Shown here: in pieces, positions 1 to 8,646 of the stretch
Position numbering within the stretch: the first letter of the stretch is position 1
Layout: the number at the start of each line of letters is the position of its first letter
DNA from: an uncultured Dongia sp.
GTDB taxonomy: Bacteria > Pseudomonadota > Alphaproteobacteria > Dongiales > Dongiaceae
Length of the DNA stretch: 64,000 nt
Assembly (NCBI RefSeq): GCF_936916975.1
Contig: NZ_CAKZGO010000023.1
Location: forward strand, 124,001 to 188,000
Direction of reading: 5' to 3'
Notes under the pieces: generated by a model
What the model was told of the DNA's origin: nothing
Seen by the model: only the letters and a program-made list of their open reading frames with translations
Databases searched by the model: none
Made by a program: the position numbers and the translations under genes

Positions 1-1006
1 CGGCGCGATGGCCTGGAGCGTGAGCGTTGCTCATGCAGATGGTTACGAAATTACACCTGAACTGGTCGAAGCGGCGAAGGCCGAGGGCACCGTCGTCTTC
101 TATACAGCGACGGATGTTGCCGTCGCTGAGAAGCTCGGCAAGACGTTCGAAGAAGAATACCCGGGCGTCAAGGTGCAGGTCGAACGGGCCGGTTCCGAAC
201 GCGTGTTCCAGCGCATCGGCCAGGAAATCTCGACCGGTATCCACAATGCGGATGTGATCGAGACCTCGGATGCCGTTCACTTCCTGATGTTCAAGAAGGA
301 AGGCTGGCTCGCCAGCGGCTTGCCGGCAAACGTGCTCAAGGATTGGCCGAAAGAAGAGCAGGACGCGGACGGTCAATATGCAGCGTACCGCGCTCATCTG
401 TCGGTCATCGCCTATCGTTCCGACATGATCAAGGACGAAGAAGCCCCGAAGAGCCTTGCCGATCTGCTCGATCCGAAATGGAAGGGCAAGATGGTCAAGG
501 CGCATCCCGGCTATAGCGGCACGATCATGACGGCGACCTATGCGATCAGCCAGCTGCTGGGCTGGGAGTATTTCGAGAAGCTGAGCGCGCAGGACATCAT
601 GCAGGTCCAGTCATCGACGGAACCTCCGAAGAAGCTGGCTCAAGGTGAACGTGCCCTGCAGGCTGACGGCAATGAATACAATGTCTTCCGCCTGATCGAT
701 GACGGGGTGCCGGTGAAGATTGTCTATGCCACGGAAGGGACGCCTCTTGTCGTTGGCAATGCCGCGGTTCTTGCCAAGGCGCCACATCCGAATGCAGCCA
801 AGCTGTTTTATGCTTACCTCTTTTCCCAGGAAGCGCAGCAGCTCAATAGCGATTTCGGCGGCCTTCGCTCCTTCCATCCCGGCGTGAAGGAAAAGGCCGG
901 TCGTACCCCGATCAAGGACATCAAGCTACTTCTGCCGGACTCTGCCGGGCAGGAAAAGGAGATGGAGAACATCAAGGCGAAGTACGAAGAGTATTTCGGC
1001 ACCTGA
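1..1006 (+). CDS. ABC transporter substrate-binding protein, iron(III)/family 1 type (5' end cut by window)
   Basis: Periplasmic binding protein that would deliver its ligand to the fused permease starting 62 bases downstream. The first ATG in the window is at base 8, but the frame stays open to the edge. The visible start (AMAWSVSVAHA then DG) looks like the end of a signal peptide, so the true start lies upstream. The mature part opens with a TVVFYTATD-type strand and contains SVIAYRSDMI and a TEGTPLVVGNAAVL segment near residue 245, typical of Fe3+/2-aminoethylphosphonate-type binding proteins. The matching ATPase is not in the window and is probably upstream. The ligand cannot be read from sequence: iron, an organic anion or a phosphonate are possible. 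The carboxylate-catabolism neighbourhood leaves an organic anion open. Confidence 0.85.
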   Translation, partial: GAMAWSVSVAHADGYEITPELVEAAKAEGTVVFYTATDVAVAEKLGKTFEEEYPGVKVQVERAGSERVFQRIGQEISTGIHNADVIETSDAVHFLMFKKEGWLASGLPANVLKDWPKEEQDADGQYAAYRAHLSVIAYRSDMIKDEEAPKSLADLLDPKWKGKMVKAHPGYSGTIMTATYAISQLLGWEYFEKLSAQDIMQVQSSTEPPKKLAQGERALQADGNEYNVFRLIDDGVPVKIVYATEGTPLVVGNAAVLAKAPHPNAAKLFYAYLFSQEAQQLNSDFGGLRSFHPGVKEKAGRTPIKDIKLLLPDSAGQEKEMENIKAKYEEYFGT

Positions 1007-1067
1007 TGGTCGCTCGGTTCGAACAACGAGACGCCATCCATCAAGACTATCTTTAGAGAAGCGGAAT

Positions 1068-2780
1068 ATGACCAGTACCGTTCAAGCGCCAGTCTTCAAT
1101 CGTGGCATCGACTTTTCCAAGCCGGTGTTCATCTTGCTGGCTGCCGTTCTGGCGGTGCTGGTCATCCTCCCGCTGTTCTGGCTGATGGTCTACAGTTTTA
1201 CCGACATTGATCGGAACGTCACCTTCGACAACTTCATCAAGTTGGTGACCGACCGGGCCATGCGTCGCTCTTTCGGCATCGCCATCGGCATGGCGGCGCT
1301 GGTCGGCATCCTTGCCTGTGTTGTGGCAACACCCATGGCCTGGCTGGTGGCACGCACGGACCTGCCCTATGCGCGGTTCGTGCGCATTCTGGTAACCGCG
1401 TCCTTTGTCACCCCGCCATTTCTGGGCGCCATTGCCTGGGAAATCCTGGCCGCGCCGAACAGTGGCATCCTCAACATCCTCTATCGCTGGATCTTCGGCC
1501 TGACTGACGGTGAGTTCCTGTTCGACATCTACACTTTCACGGGCCTGGTCTTCGCCATCTCCTGTTACACCTTCCCCTATGTCTTCACTTTGGTTGCCAA
1601 TGCGCTGGACCGGGTGCCGTCTGACCTGGAGGACGCATCATCGATCCTCGGCGCCAAATGGCTGACAACCTTGCGGCGTGTCACGTTTCCGATGGTTGTG
1701 CCGGCCATGCTGGCGGGTGCCTTGATCGCCATTCTGCAGGCGCTGACCATGTTCGGCTCGCCCGCGATTCTGGCACTGCCTGCCGGCTTCCATGTCATCA
1801 CCACCAAGATCTGGAGCCTGTTCCAATATCCGCCAAAGCTGGAATTGGCTGCTGCGGCTGCGATTCCGCTGCTGTTGCTCACCATCATCCTGCTGCGTGG
1901 GCAAAAATGGATCCTTGGCCGCAAGGGCTACACCGTGCTGGGTGGCAAGAGCGGCGCCCCGCGGGTGACCGAACTGGGCAAGTTCAAATGGCTCGCGGTC
2001 GCCTTCGTGTTTGGCATCCTCTGCCTCACCGTCATTTTCCCGTATCTGGCGCTGATCAAGACCGCGTTTACAGAGACGATCGACGCGCCGCTGACCTGGG
2101 AATCCTTCACGCTGAAGCATTTCAATTTTGTGTTCTTCGAATTCTCGGCGACACGTCTTGCTGTCTTCAACACGCTGTTGCTGGGCGTGCTTACCGCAAC
2201 GATCTGCACAGTCATTGCGCTGGTCGTCTCATATCTGGTGTCGCGCAAGTCGGTGGCGGGCGCCGGCATCTTGGGCGTGCTGGCGACGGCCCCCGTCGCA
2301 ATTCCAGGAATCGTGCTAGGCGTCGGTCTCTTCCTCAGCTACGCCAACCCGACATTCATGCTCTACGGCACGCTGTGGATTTTGCTGATCGCCTTCCTGA
2401 CGATTGAGATGCCGGCCGGCTATCAGCAGCTTTCCTCGGCATTCCAGGGCGTTCATCCGGAGCTGGAAGAGGCCAGCCGAATCCTGGGCGCCACACGATT
2501 GAAGGCATTGTGGCAGATCACGGCGCCGATGCTGCGCACCAGCGTGGTGGCGACGTGGTGCTTTGTCTTTATCGGCACCATCCGGGAGCTATCTGCGACG
2601 ATCCTGCTCACGACGGCAAACACGAAACTGGTCTCGGTCATCATCTATGACCTCAACGAAAGCGGCGATCTGGGCGCGATTTCGGTCCTAGGCCTGTTGC
2701 TTCTGGTGGTGTCATTCATCGTTGTCTATATCGCCAGCAAGATGCCGTTGGGCGCGGGGCGCTTGCAGCCAAGGGGCTAA
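1068..2780 (+). CDS. ABC transporter permease, fused two-module iron(III)-type (FbpB-like)
   Basis: Inner-membrane permease of 570 residues, about twice the length of a single permease. It is two tandem modules of roughly six membrane segments each. Each half has an EAA loop that contacts the ATPase: DLEDASSILGAKW near residue 187 and ELEEASRILGATRLKALWQIT near residue 465. The fused arrangement is usual for FbpB/AfuB-like transporters, whose partner is a single binding protein like the one just upstream. No ATPase follows; the next gene is a regulator. The start at 1068 is preceded by a weak AGAAGCGGA ribosome site. Family assignment is firm; the substrate is not known. Confidence 0.9.
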   Translation: MTSTVQAPVFNRGIDFSKPVFILLAAVLAVLVILPLFWLMVYSFTDIDRNVTFDNFIKLVTDRAMRRSFGIAIGMAALVGILACVVATPMAWLVARTDLPYARFVRILVTASFVTPPFLGAIAWEILAAPNSGILNILYRWIFGLTDGEFLFDIYTFTGLVFAISCYTFPYVFTLVANALDRVPSDLEDASSILGAKWLTTLRRVTFPMVVPAMLAGALIAILQALTMFGSPAILALPAGFHVITTKIWSLFQYPPKLELAAAAAIPLLLLTIILLRGQKWILGRKGYTVLGGKSGAPRVTELGKFKWLAVAFVFGILCLTVIFPYLALIKTAFTETIDAPLTWESFTLKHFNFVFFEFSATRLAVFNTLLLGVLTATICTVIALVVSYLVSRKSVAGAGILGVLATAPVAIPGIVLGVGLFLSYANPTFMLYGTLWILLIAFLTIEMPAGYQQLSSAFQGVHPELEEASRILGATRLKALWQITAPMLRTSVVATWCFVFIGTIRELSATILLTTANTKLVSVIIYDLNESGDLGAISVLGLLLLVVSFIVVYIASKMPLGAGRLQPRG

Positions 2781-2835
2781 ATCGGCGCCCGTTAACCATT
2801 GGGCCTATGACTGATCGACAGTTGACGATTTTCGA

Positions 2836-2844
2836 TTGTAACAA
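2836..2844. promoter_or_regulatory. Possible GntR (FCD-type) operator upstream of its own gene
   Basis: A short palindrome, TTGT-A-ACAA, about 105 bases before the regulator start. It resembles the TNGT...ACNA half-sites bound by FadR/FCD GntR proteins. A related palindrome (ATTGTTGACAAT) lies before the downstream catabolic operon at 3824-3835. The pairing of the two sites is suggestive, but each site is short. Confidence 0.3.
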
Positions 2845-2948
2845 CCTCAGCTATGCTAGGGCCGAATCGGCTGGGTCGATTCTGTGGGATGCCTGGATGG
2901 GGATGCCGGCAAATGGCTTTACGTAACGGATCAGCGGCGTAGTCGTCG

Positions 2949-3728
2949 ATGGCAAAGAAGAGCAACCTTCCTGCTGATTTTTCAGCGATCGATTTCCTGC
3001 GCACGCGCTCGCTATCGAGCGTCGTGCAGGCGGAAATCGAGCGCATGATCGTCGATGGCGAATTGGCGCCGAATGAGCGCGTCAACGAAAACGCCCTGGC
3101 CCAGCAATTGCGCGTGAGCCGCGGGCCGATCCGCGAAGCATGCAGTGCACTTTCCGCCATGGGACTGATCGAGATCATTCCCAATCGCGGTTTCTTCGTG
3201 CGCGCACTCAGCGACGAAGAGGCGCTTGAGGTCTCGCAGGCGCGCGCCGGCATCTTTGCCTGCATGGCGATGGTTCTGGCCGGGCGGATTACCGACGCGC
3301 AGGTGGCTATCCTGCGTGGCCTGGTCGATCGCATGGACGAGATCGTCCCGACCGGCGAGGTCAGTGTCTACTACCCGGTCAATCTGGAATTTCACGAACA
3401 GCTGGCCCGCATGTGCGGCAACAAGCGCCTGGCGCAGATCTATCTGGGCCTCGCGCGTGAGCTTCACATCCAGCGGTACCGCGCTCTGTCGAGCGGGGAC
3501 GTGCTGCATGTTTCCAATGCCGAGCACCGCGGCATCCTGAATGCCCTGGCGGCTCGGGATGAAGTGGCCGCCTTCAAGGCGGCTCAGGCGCATATCGTCA
3601 ATGGCATCGTGCGGACGCGCAAAGCCGGGCGATCGGCGGCACGGAGCAAGGCCGCCGACAAAGCGCCCACGGCGAAACCTGCCGCCAAATCGAAGACTGC
3701 CAAAGCCCCAACTCGCCAGCCTGTCTAG
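2949..3728 (+). CDS. GntR-family regulator (FCD type) with a basic Lys/Ala-rich C-terminal tail
   Basis: DNA-binding regulator of 259 residues. A winged helix (about residues 15-85) carries the LAQQLRVSRGPIREA recognition region and the NRGFFVR wing. An all-helical FCD effector domain (about 90-215) has the His and Asp/Asn residues typical of the carboxylate- and metal-binding pocket of this class. Unusually, the last 45 residues are a histone-H1-like tail of Lys, Ala, Pro and Arg (for example KPAAKSKTAKAPTRQ), absent from ordinary FCD regulators. It lies between an ABC importer and the tartrate-type operon and probably controls one or both in response to a carboxylate. Candidate sites are at 2836-2844 and 3824-3835. 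Confidence 0.9.
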   Translation: MAKKSNLPADFSAIDFLRTRSLSSVVQAEIERMIVDGELAPNERVNENALAQQLRVSRGPIREACSALSAMGLIEIIPNRGFFVRALSDEEALEVSQARAGIFACMAMVLAGRITDAQVAILRGLVDRMDEIVPTGEVSVYYPVNLEFHEQLARMCGNKRLAQIYLGLARELHIQRYRALSSGDVLHVSNAEHRGILNALAARDEVAAFKAAQAHIVNGIVRTRKAGRSAARSKAADKAPTAKPAAKSKTAKAPTRQPV

Positions 3729-3823
3729 GCCCCGCCGCTGCTTTTGGCGATGCGAAGAATACTCACTCTCACATATTGCTTGGCCTGAAATCATGCTATG
3801 TCAGCGTTGATTGTCGGCGAATT

Positions 3824-3835
3824 ATTGTTGACAAT
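3824..3835 (+). promoter_or_regulatory. Palindrome with embedded -35 box before the tartrate-type operon
   Basis: ATTGTTGACAAT is a perfect inverted repeat (ATTGT/ACAAT, 2-bp centre). It contains a consensus TTGACA -35 hexamer at 3828-3833. The element 17 bases further on (CATGCT at 3851-3856) is only a weak -10. The layout suggests a promoter whose -35 is covered by a GntR repressor, with the operon's first start at 3903. Confidence 0.45.
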
Positions 3836-3902
3836 TTACAGAATGACCGACATGCTCGCGACCATAGAAGATCGATAAACCAGCGTGAAGTCAGGGGAAA
3901 TC

Positions 3903-5309
3903 ATGACCGGCCCGGATATCAAACTCACCAAATATGTCGCCGAATTCGTCGTAAATACCGGGGCCGGCGACCTGCCCGCGAACGTCATCGAACTCGGCAA
4001 AAAATCGATCCTAGACGGCCTCGGCCTCGCCCTGTCCGGTGCCGTGGCGCGGAGTGGGGAATTGGTGCGCAAGCATCTCGATATGCTCAATCTGGGTACT
4101 GGCCCAGCGACCGTGATTGGGGCCAATCGCAAGGTCTCGGCGCGCTTTGCGGCTTTTGCCAATGGCGTCGGCATCCATGCCGATGATTACGATGACACGC
4201 AGCTCGCGGTGGCGACGGACCGGGTCTATGGCCTGCTGACACATCCGACCGCGCCGGCCTTGCCGGCAGCCCTCGCGGTCGGCGAGACGGTTGGCGCCAC
4301 CGGTCGCGACGTGATGCTGGCCTATCACCTCGGCGTCGAAATCGAATGCAAGATCGCCGAGGCGATTGATCCGCGCCACTATCAAACTGGCTTTCACGCT
4401 ACCGCGACCTGCGGCACCTTCGCCGCGGCGGCTGCGAGTGCGAAGCTGATGAAGCTCGATGTCGAGACCACGCAGCGTGCCCTTTCCCTGGCCGGCAGCC
4501 AATCCGCGGGCCTGCGCGAAAACTTCGGCACCATGACGAAGCCATTTCATGCCGGTCGCTCATCGGAAAGCGGTGTCGCGGCAGCGCAGTTTGCGGAATC
4601 CGGCTGGACGGCTGCCGGGACGATCCTCGAAGCGCCACGCGGATTCTTCCGGGCGGCGGGTGGTGGCTATGATTCCAAGGCCATCTACCAGAAGCTGGGC
4701 GCGCCTTGGACCTTTGCTGAACCGGGTATCTCGATCAAGCCGCATCCCTCAGGGTCGCTGACCCATCCCGGCATGACCGAGATGCTGCGATTGATCAAGG
4801 AACACAAGATCAAGGCGCAGGATGTGAAGCGGGTGCGGGTCGGCACCAATTCCAACATGCCCAATGCGCTGATCCACCATCGCCCCACCGACGAATTGCA
4901 GGCCAAGTTTTCGATGGAATTCTGCATGGCCATCCTGTTGCTGAAGGGTCATGCGGGCTTGGCCGAGTTCACCGATGAAGTCGTGGCGCAGCCTGACGTG
5001 AAGGCGATGATCGAGAAGATCGATTTTGTGGTCGACGACGTGGCTGAGAAGGCCGGTTATCACAAGATGACGACGATTATCGATATCGAGCTTAATAATG
5101 GCCAGAAGATTTCCGGCCGGTCCGATTTCGGCAAGGGCAGTCCCGCCAACCCGATGACCTATGACGAGGTCGCCTTCAAGTTCCGCGAGAACGCCGACTA
5201 TGCGCGCGTGTCGAAGTCGGTGTCTGATCAGGTCGTCAACATGGTGCGCGATCTGGAATCGCTGAAATCGATCGATGAATTGACCAAGCTGTTGTTGAAG
5301 GCGGGCTGA
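3903..5309 (+). CDS. MmgE/PrpD family protein (first of four in the window)
   Basis: 468 residues, the usual size of the 2-methylcitrate dehydratase/cis-aconitate decarboxylase superfamily, which dehydrates or decarboxylates tricarboxylates. The family's HADDYDDTQ acidic motif is near residue 80, followed by HPTAPALPAALA, an FHATATCGTFAAAAA segment, a GTMTKPFHAGR loop and SIKPHPSGSLTHP. I chose ATG 3903 because AGGGGAA lies at 3893-3899; a GTG at 3885 in the same frame has no ribosome site. It opens an operon with an AbrB-type membrane protein, two dehydrogenases and two enolase-superfamily enzymes, so the substrate is more likely a tartrate- or citrate-like acid than methylcitrate. The exact reaction is not predictable. 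Confidence 0.88.
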   Translation: MTGPDIKLTKYVAEFVVNTGAGDLPANVIELGKKSILDGLGLALSGAVARSGELVRKHLDMLNLGTGPATVIGANRKVSARFAAFANGVGIHADDYDDTQLAVATDRVYGLLTHPTAPALPAALAVGETVGATGRDVMLAYHLGVEIECKIAEAIDPRHYQTGFHATATCGTFAAAAASAKLMKLDVETTQRALSLAGSQSAGLRENFGTMTKPFHAGRSSESGVAAAQFAESGWTAAGTILEAPRGFFRAAGGGYDSKAIYQKLGAPWTFAEPGISIKPHPSGSLTHPGMTEMLRLIKEHKIKAQDVKRVRVGTNSNMPNALIHHRPTDELQAKFSMEFCMAILLLKGHAGLAEFTDEVVAQPDVKAMIEKIDFVVDDVAEKAGYHKMTTIIDIELNNGQKISGRSDFGKGSPANPMTYDEVAFKFRENADYARVSKSVSDQVVNMVRDLESLKSIDELTKLLLKAG

Positions 5310-5338
5310 GCAAGCGAAAGGTTGGCTGAGTCCAGGCC

Positions 5339-6442
5339 ATGCCTGAAAACGACAAGCAGGACCTGACGTCACAAATAAAGCGCCAGCTGGGATCATGGCT
5401 GAAACCGGCTGGTATCGCTTTGGCGCTCGGCATTGCCGGCAGTGTCGGGGCAAGGCAAGTCGGATTGCCGCTGCCCAATCTGCTCGGGCCGCTTTTCGTC
5501 TGCGCGATCGCCACGCTGGCTGGTCTGGAGCTGGCACCGTTGCCCTGGACCCGCGAGTTGGGCCAGGTGGTTGTCGGCCTGGCAACCGGGCTGCGCCTGC
5601 TGCCGGAAGTCCTTCATGCGGTCGTCGCCCTGTTGCCGGTAATGCTGGTTGCTACCTTCGGCGTGGTAGCTGTCACAATGATCTCCGGCCTCATCCTGCG
5701 GGCGCTGTGCGGTGTCGATCGGCCGACGGCGTTCTTCGGCACGGCGCCGGTGGGGCTGGCAGAAATGGCCAGCATCGCTCATGCGAGGGGTGGGGCGGCG
5801 GATATCGTCTCGCTCATTCATACGGTGCGGGTCTCTGCGACGGTGACAATCGTACCCTTGCTGGTGACCTGGTTCGGCAAAGATGGCGGGATCATCCAGC
5901 ACCATGTCTTGGGCGAGGGGCATGCCCTGGAGCTGGCAGCTCTGATTGGCGCAGCCGTGGTCGGCGCGGTGCTGCTGCGGCGGATGCGGGTACCCAATAC
6001 CTGGCTGCTGACGGCGATCCTGGTGGGCTCGGTTGCTGCCGGTAGCGGTCTTTCGAGTGCGACGATGCCGCCTCTCATGATGATTGTCGCCCAGCTGATG
6101 ATAGGCATCTGGTTGGGTTGCCGGTTTCGACGGGCGCTGCTGCTGAAATTGCCACGGATCACCCTTGGCGCTTGCTTGACCACGGTCCTGTTGCTGTTGG
6201 CCACCGCGGGTGGCGCCTCGCTGCTGTCGACTTTCACCGACCTTTCTTACGCCACCAGTTTCCTGGCGCTGGCGCCGGCCGGTGTTACTGAAATGGTGCT
6301 CACCGCGTCTCTGCTTCATCTCGATGTGGCGGTCATCACGGCTTTCCACGTCATGCGGATTCTGCTGGTGACAGCTTCCATCATGTTCCTGTTCCAGGTT
6401 TTCAATCTTGTTTCGAAATGGGTGGATGGGTCCAGGACCTAG
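5339..6442 (+). CDS. AbrB-family integral membrane protein (possible transporter)
   Basis: 367 residues with about ten hydrophobic helices in two similar halves: GLPLPNLLGPLFVCAI near residue 40, and the PVGLAEMASIA region near 135 echoed by PAGVTEMVLTASLL near 315. This internal duplication is the hallmark of the AbrB/'ammonia monooxygenase-like' membrane family, unrelated to the B. subtilis DNA-binding AbrB. Members often sit beside carboxylate catabolic genes and are suspected transporters or regulators. It starts 29 bases after the PrpD-like gene and is followed by two dehydrogenases. In this operon a role in import or export of the acid is reasonable, though unproven. Confidence 0.82.
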   Translation: MPENDKQDLTSQIKRQLGSWLKPAGIALALGIAGSVGARQVGLPLPNLLGPLFVCAIATLAGLELAPLPWTRELGQVVVGLATGLRLLPEVLHAVVALLPVMLVATFGVVAVTMISGLILRALCGVDRPTAFFGTAPVGLAEMASIAHARGGAADIVSLIHTVRVSATVTIVPLLVTWFGKDGGIIQHHVLGEGHALELAALIGAAVVGAVLLRRMRVPNTWLLTAILVGSVAAGSGLSSATMPPLMMIVAQLMIGIWLGCRFRRALLLKLPRITLGACLTTVLLLLATAGGASLLSTFTDLSYATSFLALAPAGVTEMVLTASLLHLDVAVITAFHVMRILLVTASIMFLFQVFNLVSKWVDGSRT

Positions 6443-6485
6443 CTATCCACAGTCACACGATGCCCAGCTCAATAAGGATGCACAT

Positions 6486-7568
6486 ATGACGTCCCCCCAT
6501 CTCACCATCGGCATTCTCAATGGCGATGATATCGGCTATGAGATCGTTCCGGCTTCGGTTGACATCGCCAAGGCGGCGGCTAAGCGCCACGGCCTCAACA
6601 TTGATTGGCGACCGACGCCGATCGGCCGCGCTGCGCTGGACATCCATGGCTCCACCATGCCCGAAGGCATGCTGGAATCTCTGGCCAAGATGGACGGTTT
6701 CATCCTGGGTCCGATCGGCCACCGCGAATACCCGAAGGTGTCGGGTGCGATCAACCCGCACCCGATCCTGCGCAAATATTTCAACCTGTTTGCCAATGTG
6801 CGGCCGACGAAATCCTTTCCGGGTCTCGGTGCCATCTATGACGATATCGACCTCGTGATCGTGCGTGAGAACAATGAAGGTTTCCAGCCTGATCGAAATG
6901 TTGTCGCCGGATCCGGCGAATTCCGCCCGACGGAGGAGATGACCATCTCGGTGCGGGTCATCACGCGCACCGGTAGTGCCCGCGTAGCAAGGGCAGCCTT
7001 CGAGATCGCCCGGCAACGCAAGAAGCGCCTGACCACAGTCCACAAGAACACGGTTTTCAAGCTTGGCTGTGGCATGTTCGTCGAGGAATGCTACAAGGTA
7101 GCCAAAGAGTTTCCCGACGTGGTCCTCGACGAGGTCATCGTCGATACCATGGCCATGCGCCTCATCCGTGACCCGCAGAGCTTTGACGTGATCGTGACGA
7201 CCAACATGTTCGGCGACATCCTGACCGATGAGGCTGCCGGCCTAGTCGGCGGCCTGGGTATGGCACCCGGCCTGTGCATCGGCGAGGGCAATATCGCCAT
7301 GGCGCAGGCGACGCACGGTTCGGCACCCGACATCGCCGGAAAGGGTATTGCCAACCCCTATGCGATGATCGAATCGACGCGCATGATGTTCGAGTGGCTG
7401 GGTCATAATCGTGGGATCAAGCCGGCGGTGGAGATGGCGGCCACGATGAGCCGTGCCATCACCCGCACCTTGGCCAATCCGGCAACGCGGACCAAGGACA
7501 TCAAGGGCACCGGCGGCACGACAGACATGACCCGCGGCATCATTGCCGCGATCGAAACGGAGAAGTGA
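6486..7568 (+). CDS. Isocitrate/isopropylmalate dehydrogenase family protein
   Basis: 360-residue cytosolic beta-hydroxyacid oxidative decarboxylase. Visible signatures are IVRENNEG near residue 125, the catalytic Lys region TTVHKNTVFK near 185, an Asp metal-ligand segment (VIVDTMAMRL) and the family signature NMFGDILTDEAAGLVGGLGMAP near 240. The GSAPDIAGKGIANP nucleotide loop follows. ATG 6486 is preceded by AAGGA (6474-6478); an earlier in-frame start at 6408 overlaps the previous gene and lacks a ribosome site. It could use isocitrate, isopropylmalate, homoisocitrate, malate or tartrate. Its neighbours (a tartrate dehydrogenase-like enzyme and a tartrate dehydratase) favour a hydroxy-dicarboxylate. 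Confidence 0.87.
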   Translation: MTSPHLTIGILNGDDIGYEIVPASVDIAKAAAKRHGLNIDWRPTPIGRAALDIHGSTMPEGMLESLAKMDGFILGPIGHREYPKVSGAINPHPILRKYFNLFANVRPTKSFPGLGAIYDDIDLVIVRENNEGFQPDRNVVAGSGEFRPTEEMTISVRVITRTGSARVARAAFEIARQRKKRLTTVHKNTVFKLGCGMFVEECYKVAKEFPDVVLDEVIVDTMAMRLIRDPQSFDVIVTTNMFGDILTDEAAGLVGGLGMAPGLCIGEGNIAMAQATHGSAPDIAGKGIANPYAMIESTRMMFEWLGHNRGIKPAVEMAATMSRAITRTLANPATRTKDIKGTGGTTDMTRGIIAAIETEK

Positions 7569-7569
7569 C

Positions 7570-8646
7570 ATGGCACAGCACAACATCGCCGTCATCGGCG
7601 GCGACGGTATCGGACCGGAAGTGATCGAGGCTGGTTGCCGTGTGCTAGAGGCGCTGGCCGAAACGGAGAAGGGCCTGACCTTCAAATTCACCCGCTTCGA
7701 TTGGGGATCGGACTATTACCGCAAGCACGGACTGATGATGCCCAAGGACGGGCTGGCGCAACTGGAGAGCTTCGACGCGATTTACTTCGGAGCCGTCGGC
7801 GACCCGAATTTGCCGGACGATCTTACGCTGTGGGGGCTGCGGCTTGCTATTTGTCAGGGCTTTGACCAATTCGCCAATGTGCGCCCTTCCAAGCTGCTGC
7901 CCGGGGTGGTTGGCCCCTTGCGACCCGATCTCGGCCAGGCAATCGATTGGGTGATCGTGCGCGAGAACTCCGAGGGCGAGTATGCCGGTGTCGGTGGCCG
8001 GGCGCATCGTGGCCTGCCGTTTGAAGTCGGTATGGACGTGGCGGTGTTCACGCGGGTTGGTGTTGAGCGCATTGCGCGCTATGCCTGTGATCTCGCGCGT
8101 GCGCGGCCACGCAAGAAGCTGACCATCGTCACCAAGTCCAATGCGCAGCGCCATGGCATGGTGTTGTGGGACGAGGTCTGCAAGGATGTGATCAAGGATT
8201 ATCCTGACCTTACCATTGACTGGATGCTGGTCGACGCCATGACGCAGCGCATGGTGAGCAAACCGGGTACGGTCGATACCGTTCTGGCGACCAATCTCCA
8301 CGCCGACATCCTGACCGATCTTGCCGCAGCATTGTCTGGGTCCCTTGGATTGGGGGCGACCGCCAATATCGACCCGTCGCGCAGACGCCCCTCGATGTTC
8401 GAGCCGATCCATGGCTCGGCGTTTGACATCACTGGCAAGGGTGTCGCCAATCCGCTGGCTTCGTTCTGGACGGCGAGCATGTTGCTTGAGCATCTCGGCG
8501 AACCCAAGGCCGCACAGCGCCTGATGGCTGCGATCGAAACCGTCACCGGTCGGCGTGAGGTTGTGCCGCCGGATCTCGGCGGCAAGGCGACGACGCAGCA
8601 GGTGACGGAGGCGGTCATCGGTGCGGTGCGCGGAGAGAATCTATGA
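7570..8646 (+). CDS. Tartrate dehydrogenase / D-malate dehydrogenase-like enzyme
   Basis: 358 residues of the same superfamily as the preceding gene, but matching the tartrate dehydrogenase/decarboxylase (TtuC/DmlA) branch. DWGSDYYRKHGLMMP near residue 40, DAIYFGAVGDP, LWGLRLAICQGFDQFANVRP near 90 and VIVRENSEGEYAGVGGR near 130 are typical. Such enzymes need NAD and Mn2+ and oxidise tartrate, or oxidatively decarboxylate D-malate. The Lys region is VTKSNAQRHGM; the Asp metal ligands lie in DWMLVDAMTQRMV and ATNLHADILTDLAAAL. ATG 7570 follows the previous stop by one base. Its stop overlaps the next start (ATGA), so translation is coupled. Tartrate versus D-malate cannot be settled by eye. Confidence 0.85.
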   Translation: MAQHNIAVIGGDGIGPEVIEAGCRVLEALAETEKGLTFKFTRFDWGSDYYRKHGLMMPKDGLAQLESFDAIYFGAVGDPNLPDDLTLWGLRLAICQGFDQFANVRPSKLLPGVVGPLRPDLGQAIDWVIVRENSEGEYAGVGGRAHRGLPFEVGMDVAVFTRVGVERIARYACDLARARPRKKLTIVTKSNAQRHGMVLWDEVCKDVIKDYPDLTIDWMLVDAMTQRMVSKPGTVDTVLATNLHADILTDLAAALSGSLGLGATANIDPSRRRPSMFEPIHGSAFDITGKGVANPLASFWTASMLLEHLGEPKAAQRLMAAIETVTGRREVVPPDLGGKATTQQVTEAVIGAVRGENL

